From NCBI GenBank assembly GCA_963710815.1, contig CAVQCA010000154.1, positions 14,642 through 78,641 on the forward strand: 64,000 bases of DNA, written 5' to 3'. This document shows, one piece after another, positions 62,085 through 64,000 of this stretch. A program made the position numbers and the translations under genes. The notes under the pieces are model-generated. The model ran no database searches. It was not told the origin of the DNA and worked only from the letters and a program-made list of their open reading frames with translations. Source of the stretch: CAVQCA01 sp963710815. Lineage in GTDB: Bacteria; Pseudomonadota; Gammaproteobacteria; UBA9214. Each line of letters begins with the position of its first letter. The stretch's first letter is position 1.

Positions 62085-62167
62085 CAACGCAAAGACGCAA
62101 AGGACGCAAAGTTGATAGATCGTTTTTGTTAATGAGTTTCTTTGCGTCCTTTGCGTCTTTGCGTTGA
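62085..62167. repeat. GCAAAGACGCAAAG palindromic element, copy D
   Basis: CAACGCAAAGACGCAAAGG (62085-62103) with an extra ACGCAAAG pairs with CTTTGCGTCCTTTGCGTCTT through GCGTTG (62140-62165). It lies between the solute-binding-protein gene and the L,D-transpeptidase gene. Confidence 0.88.
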
Positions 62168-62216
62168 AATCGTTTCATTACGAATCTCCAGGAATTTCCG
62201 GTACACACGTCGCACC

Positions 62217-63758
62217 TTACCGTAATATTCGGTGAACCTCGCGCAGTGCGTCATAGTTACCGTCGGGCGCGAGGCGGTAACCCTCGACATCATCACGGAT
62301 GGCGCACACCTGGTCTTCGTACCAGAGCGGGAAGTAGGGCAGCAGTTCGAGCAGCCGCGCCTGCACCTGGCGGTAGGCCTGCGCCTGCGCTTCCAGTGTG
62401 GCGCCCTGCTCCGCCCGTTCGATCAGCGCATCCACCTGTTTATCTTCAAGGCGCCCGCGATTGGCGCCCTCGGGCGGCAGCGAGGCGCTGTGAAAGGCGT
62501 AGCGGAAGATGTCCGGGGTCTTGATGCCGACCCATGAGAGGCTGTAGAGCTGGAAGCGCCCGGCCTTGATGTCGCCGTAGAAGGTACCCCAGTCGTAGCT
62601 CTGCAGCTTCATGTGAATGCCGACCCCGGCGAGCTGCTGCTGGATGATGGTGGCGATGCGCACCCGCACCGGGTCGGTCGAGGTCTTGTAGTCGAGTTCC
62701 AGCGGGTGGTCGGCGTCGTAGCCGGCCTGCGCCAGCAGGGAGCGCGCCGCCTGCGGGTCGTAGGGCAGCGCCGATAGCCCGGGATTGCCCGCCCAGTGAT
62801 CCGGCGGCAGCAGCGCCGCGGCCGGCGTGGCGGCGCCGGCCAGCACGTAGCGGATGATGGCCGCGCGATCGATCGCCTGTGCGATGGCGCGGCGAACGCG
62901 GATGTCACCGGTGACCGGATCCTGCAGGTTGAAGCCGATGTAGGCGAAATTGCTGCCCGGCCCGAAGCTGACCGTGATGCCGTCCTGGCGCTTGAGGTAA
63001 CCGAGCAGCTCCGCCGGCAGGTCGTTCTGCAGAATATCCACCTCCCCGCGCAGCAGCTTCAGCACCCGCACGGTCGGATCGACGATGCGCAGGAACTCGA
63101 TGCGCTGCCCGTCGGCGCGGCGTACCAGCCGCAGCCGCCCCGGCTCCGGCCAGCTCTCGAAGCGAAACGGTCCGCTGCCGACCGGGTCGGTCTGAAACGG
63201 GTGACCGGCGGCGATGCCGTCTGCCGGCAGGATGCCGATGACGAGATAGCCCGGGAGCAGCGGGTCGGCCCGATCGAGGTAGAAGTCCAGCGTATCGTCG
63301 TCCAGCACCTCGATGCGCCGGATGAGCCGCAGGGGGCCGCGGTGCGGCGAGGCGTGCGCCGGGTCGAGGATGTACTCGTAGGTCGCGGCCACGTCGCGGG
63401 CGGTCAGCGGCCGGCCGTTGTGAAACGGCGGGCGGTCGGGGGCAAGGCGGAAGCGGTAATGATCCCCGGCCAGGCGCTCCCAGGTCGCGAGCGCCGGCAC
63501 CGGACGCGCATGTTCGTCGAAGTCGACCAGCCGCTGGTAGAGCAGGCGGTTGATGCGCGCCGAGGTGGCGTCGGTGGCGAAGCGCGGATCGAGGTTGACC
63601 GGTGCGCTGGCGAGCCCGAAGCGGATGACATCATCCGCCGGTTGGGTGCAGGCGGTGAGCGTGAGCAGGCACAGCGCGAGAACGAGTGTCGAAAGGAGAC
63701 TGCCTGCCCATGCAATCTGAATAACCCGTTTTTCACCGCAAAGACGCAAAGAACGCAA
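62217..63758 (-). CDS. Peptide/oligopeptide-type solute-binding lipoprotein (family 5)
   Basis: 513 residues. A lipobox LTAC follows a hydrophobic signal (LLSTLVLALCLLTLTAC), so the mature protein is a lipoprotein on the outer face of the inner membrane. Family-5 marks are NLDPRFATDATSARINRLLY, PDRPPFHNGRPLTARDVAAT, DPVGSGPFRFESW, FAYIGFNLQDPVTGDIRVRRAIA and LELDYKTSTDPVRVRIATII. The start at 63758 is a TTG within a repeat element; AGGA lies 7 bases upstream. No permease is next to it; a matching DppBC-type pair with nagZ is at 41.6-43.3 kb and may be its partner (inference). Confidence 0.92.
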   Translation of the reverse strand: MRSLRLCGEKRVIQIAWAGSLLSTLVLALCLLTLTACTQPADDVIRFGLASAPVNLDPRFATDATSARINRLLYQRLVDFDEHARPVPALATWERLAGDHYRFRLAPDRPPFHNGRPLTARDVAATYEYILDPAHASPHRGPLRLIRRIEVLDDDTLDFYLDRADPLLPGYLVIGILPADGIAAGHPFQTDPVGSGPFRFESWPEPGRLRLVRRADGQRIEFLRIVDPTVRVLKLLRGEVDILQNDLPAELLGYLKRQDGITVSFGPGSNFAYIGFNLQDPVTGDIRVRRAIAQAIDRAAIIRYVLAGAATPAAALLPPDHWAGNPGLSALPYDPQAARSLLAQAGYDADHPLELDYKTSTDPVRVRIATIIQQQLAGVGIHMKLQSYDWGTFYGDIKAGRFQLYSLSWVGIKTPDIFRYAFHSASLPPEGANRGRLEDKQVDALIERAEQGATLEAQAQAYRQVQARLLELLPYFPLWYEDQVCAIRDDVEGYRLAPDGNYDALREVHRILR

Positions 63759-63921
63759 AGGAAATTCCTAAGAAGTTATTAACAACTCATCCCCGAGAAG
63801 GCGGGATCCAGCATGGCAAGGACCAGCGGGGTTCCGGATACCCGTTTCCGCCGGAATGACACGAAAAAACTCCTTTATTGAAAGAATTGATCATCTTTGC
63901 GTTCTTTGCGTCTTTGCGTTG
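63734..63921. repeat. GCAAAGACGCAAAG palindromic element, copy E, split by another palindrome
   Basis: Left arm CACCGCAAAGACGCAAAGAA (63734-63753) and right arm TCTTTGCGTTCTTTGCGTCT (63894-63913) are separated by about 140 bases rather than the usual 36. The extra DNA includes a palindrome of the CCCGCG-type (TCATCCCCGAGAAGGCGGG near 63787 and TTCCGCCGGAATGAC-like near 63847-63860). The left arm overlaps the start of the binding-protein gene. Confidence 0.8.
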
Positions 63922-63930
63922 AGAAGCTCC

Positions 63931-64000
63931 TTATCCAGTAACCGAGGCGGCGAGGTGCTTCATGTCGATCAGCAGCCGTACCCGCAGGCGGCGGAAGGTC
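63931..64000 (-). CDS. Possible C-terminal end of a gene cut by the window edge
   Basis: On the minus strand a frame open to the edge ends at TAA (63933-63931), with the last codons reading FRRLRVRLLIDMKHLAASVT. Codon composition fits a gene and its direction would match its neighbours, but only 23 codons are visible, so identity cannot be given. Confidence 0.4.
   Translation of the reverse strand, partial: TFRRLRVRLLIDMKHLAASVTG

Overview
The window looks like the chromosome of a high-GC gammaproteobacterium, free-living and Gram-negative. Evidence for this is LolA lipoprotein sorting, the ClpS/ClpA/Aat N-end-rule set, a CsiV homologue downstream of mfd, and gene order. Two blocks follow the ancestral gammaproteobacterial order known from Pseudomonas and, in part, Escherichia: rarA-lolA-ftsK / trxB-aat-infA-clpA-clpS-cspD-icd-nudJ-mnmA-hflD-(acnA)-purB-GNAT (1-22.2 kb), and mfd-csiV-MTIP phosphorylase-nagZ (34.5-41.6 kb). 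A sulfur-purple or Chromatiales-like relative is a reasonable guess, but the sequence alone does not settle the genus. I saw no rRNA, tRNA, CRISPR array, prophage or intact insertion sequence.

Layout. 1-5.1 kb is a minus-strand run rarA, lolA, ftsK, then alanine dehydrogenase. 5.3-8.6 kb is a plus-strand run trxB, a FemAB-like acyltransferase, aat, infA. 8.6-11.2 kb is clpA-clpS on the minus strand, with cspD divergent from it. 11.9-22.2 kb holds icd, an unknown periplasmic protein, and the nudJ-mnmA-hflD-acnA-purB run. 22.3-29.9 kb is accessory: an arsenic methylation and arsenosugar-type cluster (arsM, radical-SAM arsS, two small-sugar-transferase-like genes) preceded by an FAD disulfide reductase and a frameshifted fatty-acid-hydroxylase/sterol-desaturase gene, with dusA upstream. 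30.1-34.3 kb holds a BamE-like lipid-envelope protein, the agmatine-to-putrescine pair aguA/aguB and a type I-beta DAHP synthase. 34.5-44.8 kb has mfd, csiV, purine salvage (MTIP phosphorylase, hypoxanthine phosphoribosyltransferase), nagZ fused in an operon to a DppBC-type permease, and an M48-like protein that has lost its zinc site. 45.1-52.7 kb has a 1440-residue AsmA-like protein, a ChaA-type cation/proton antiporter, a metallo-beta-lactamase-fold hydrolase and a small membrane protein. 52.8-61.4 kb is a catabolic operon, glcF-glcE-glcD-DUF1537 kinase-phosphoketolase-like enzyme, divergent from an IclR-family regulator with a clear inverted-repeat operator between them. 61.5-64 kb has an L,D-transpeptidase and a peptide-type solute-binding lipoprotein.

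How they work together. The first third is housekeeping: DNA repair and segregation, lipoprotein sorting, redox, N-end-rule proteolysis, TCA cycle and purine synthesis. The most unusual functional units are the arsenosugar-type cluster with a lipid-modifying enzyme attached, and the IclR-controlled operon that joins glycolate oxidase to an acid-sugar kinase and a thiamine-diphosphate enzyme. A permease with nagZ and a matching binding protein with an L,D-transpeptidase 20 kb apart hint at cell-wall peptide recycling.

Intergenic DNA is rich in dispersed palindromes of at least three families. One is an about 75-bp element with arms reading GCAAAGACGCAAAG, present five times. Another is an about 155-bp multi-armed palindrome, present twice, each time directly behind a stop codon. 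Two genes, glcD and the desaturase, each carry a single-base frameshift in an otherwise well conserved reading frame, which may be real decay or sequence error.
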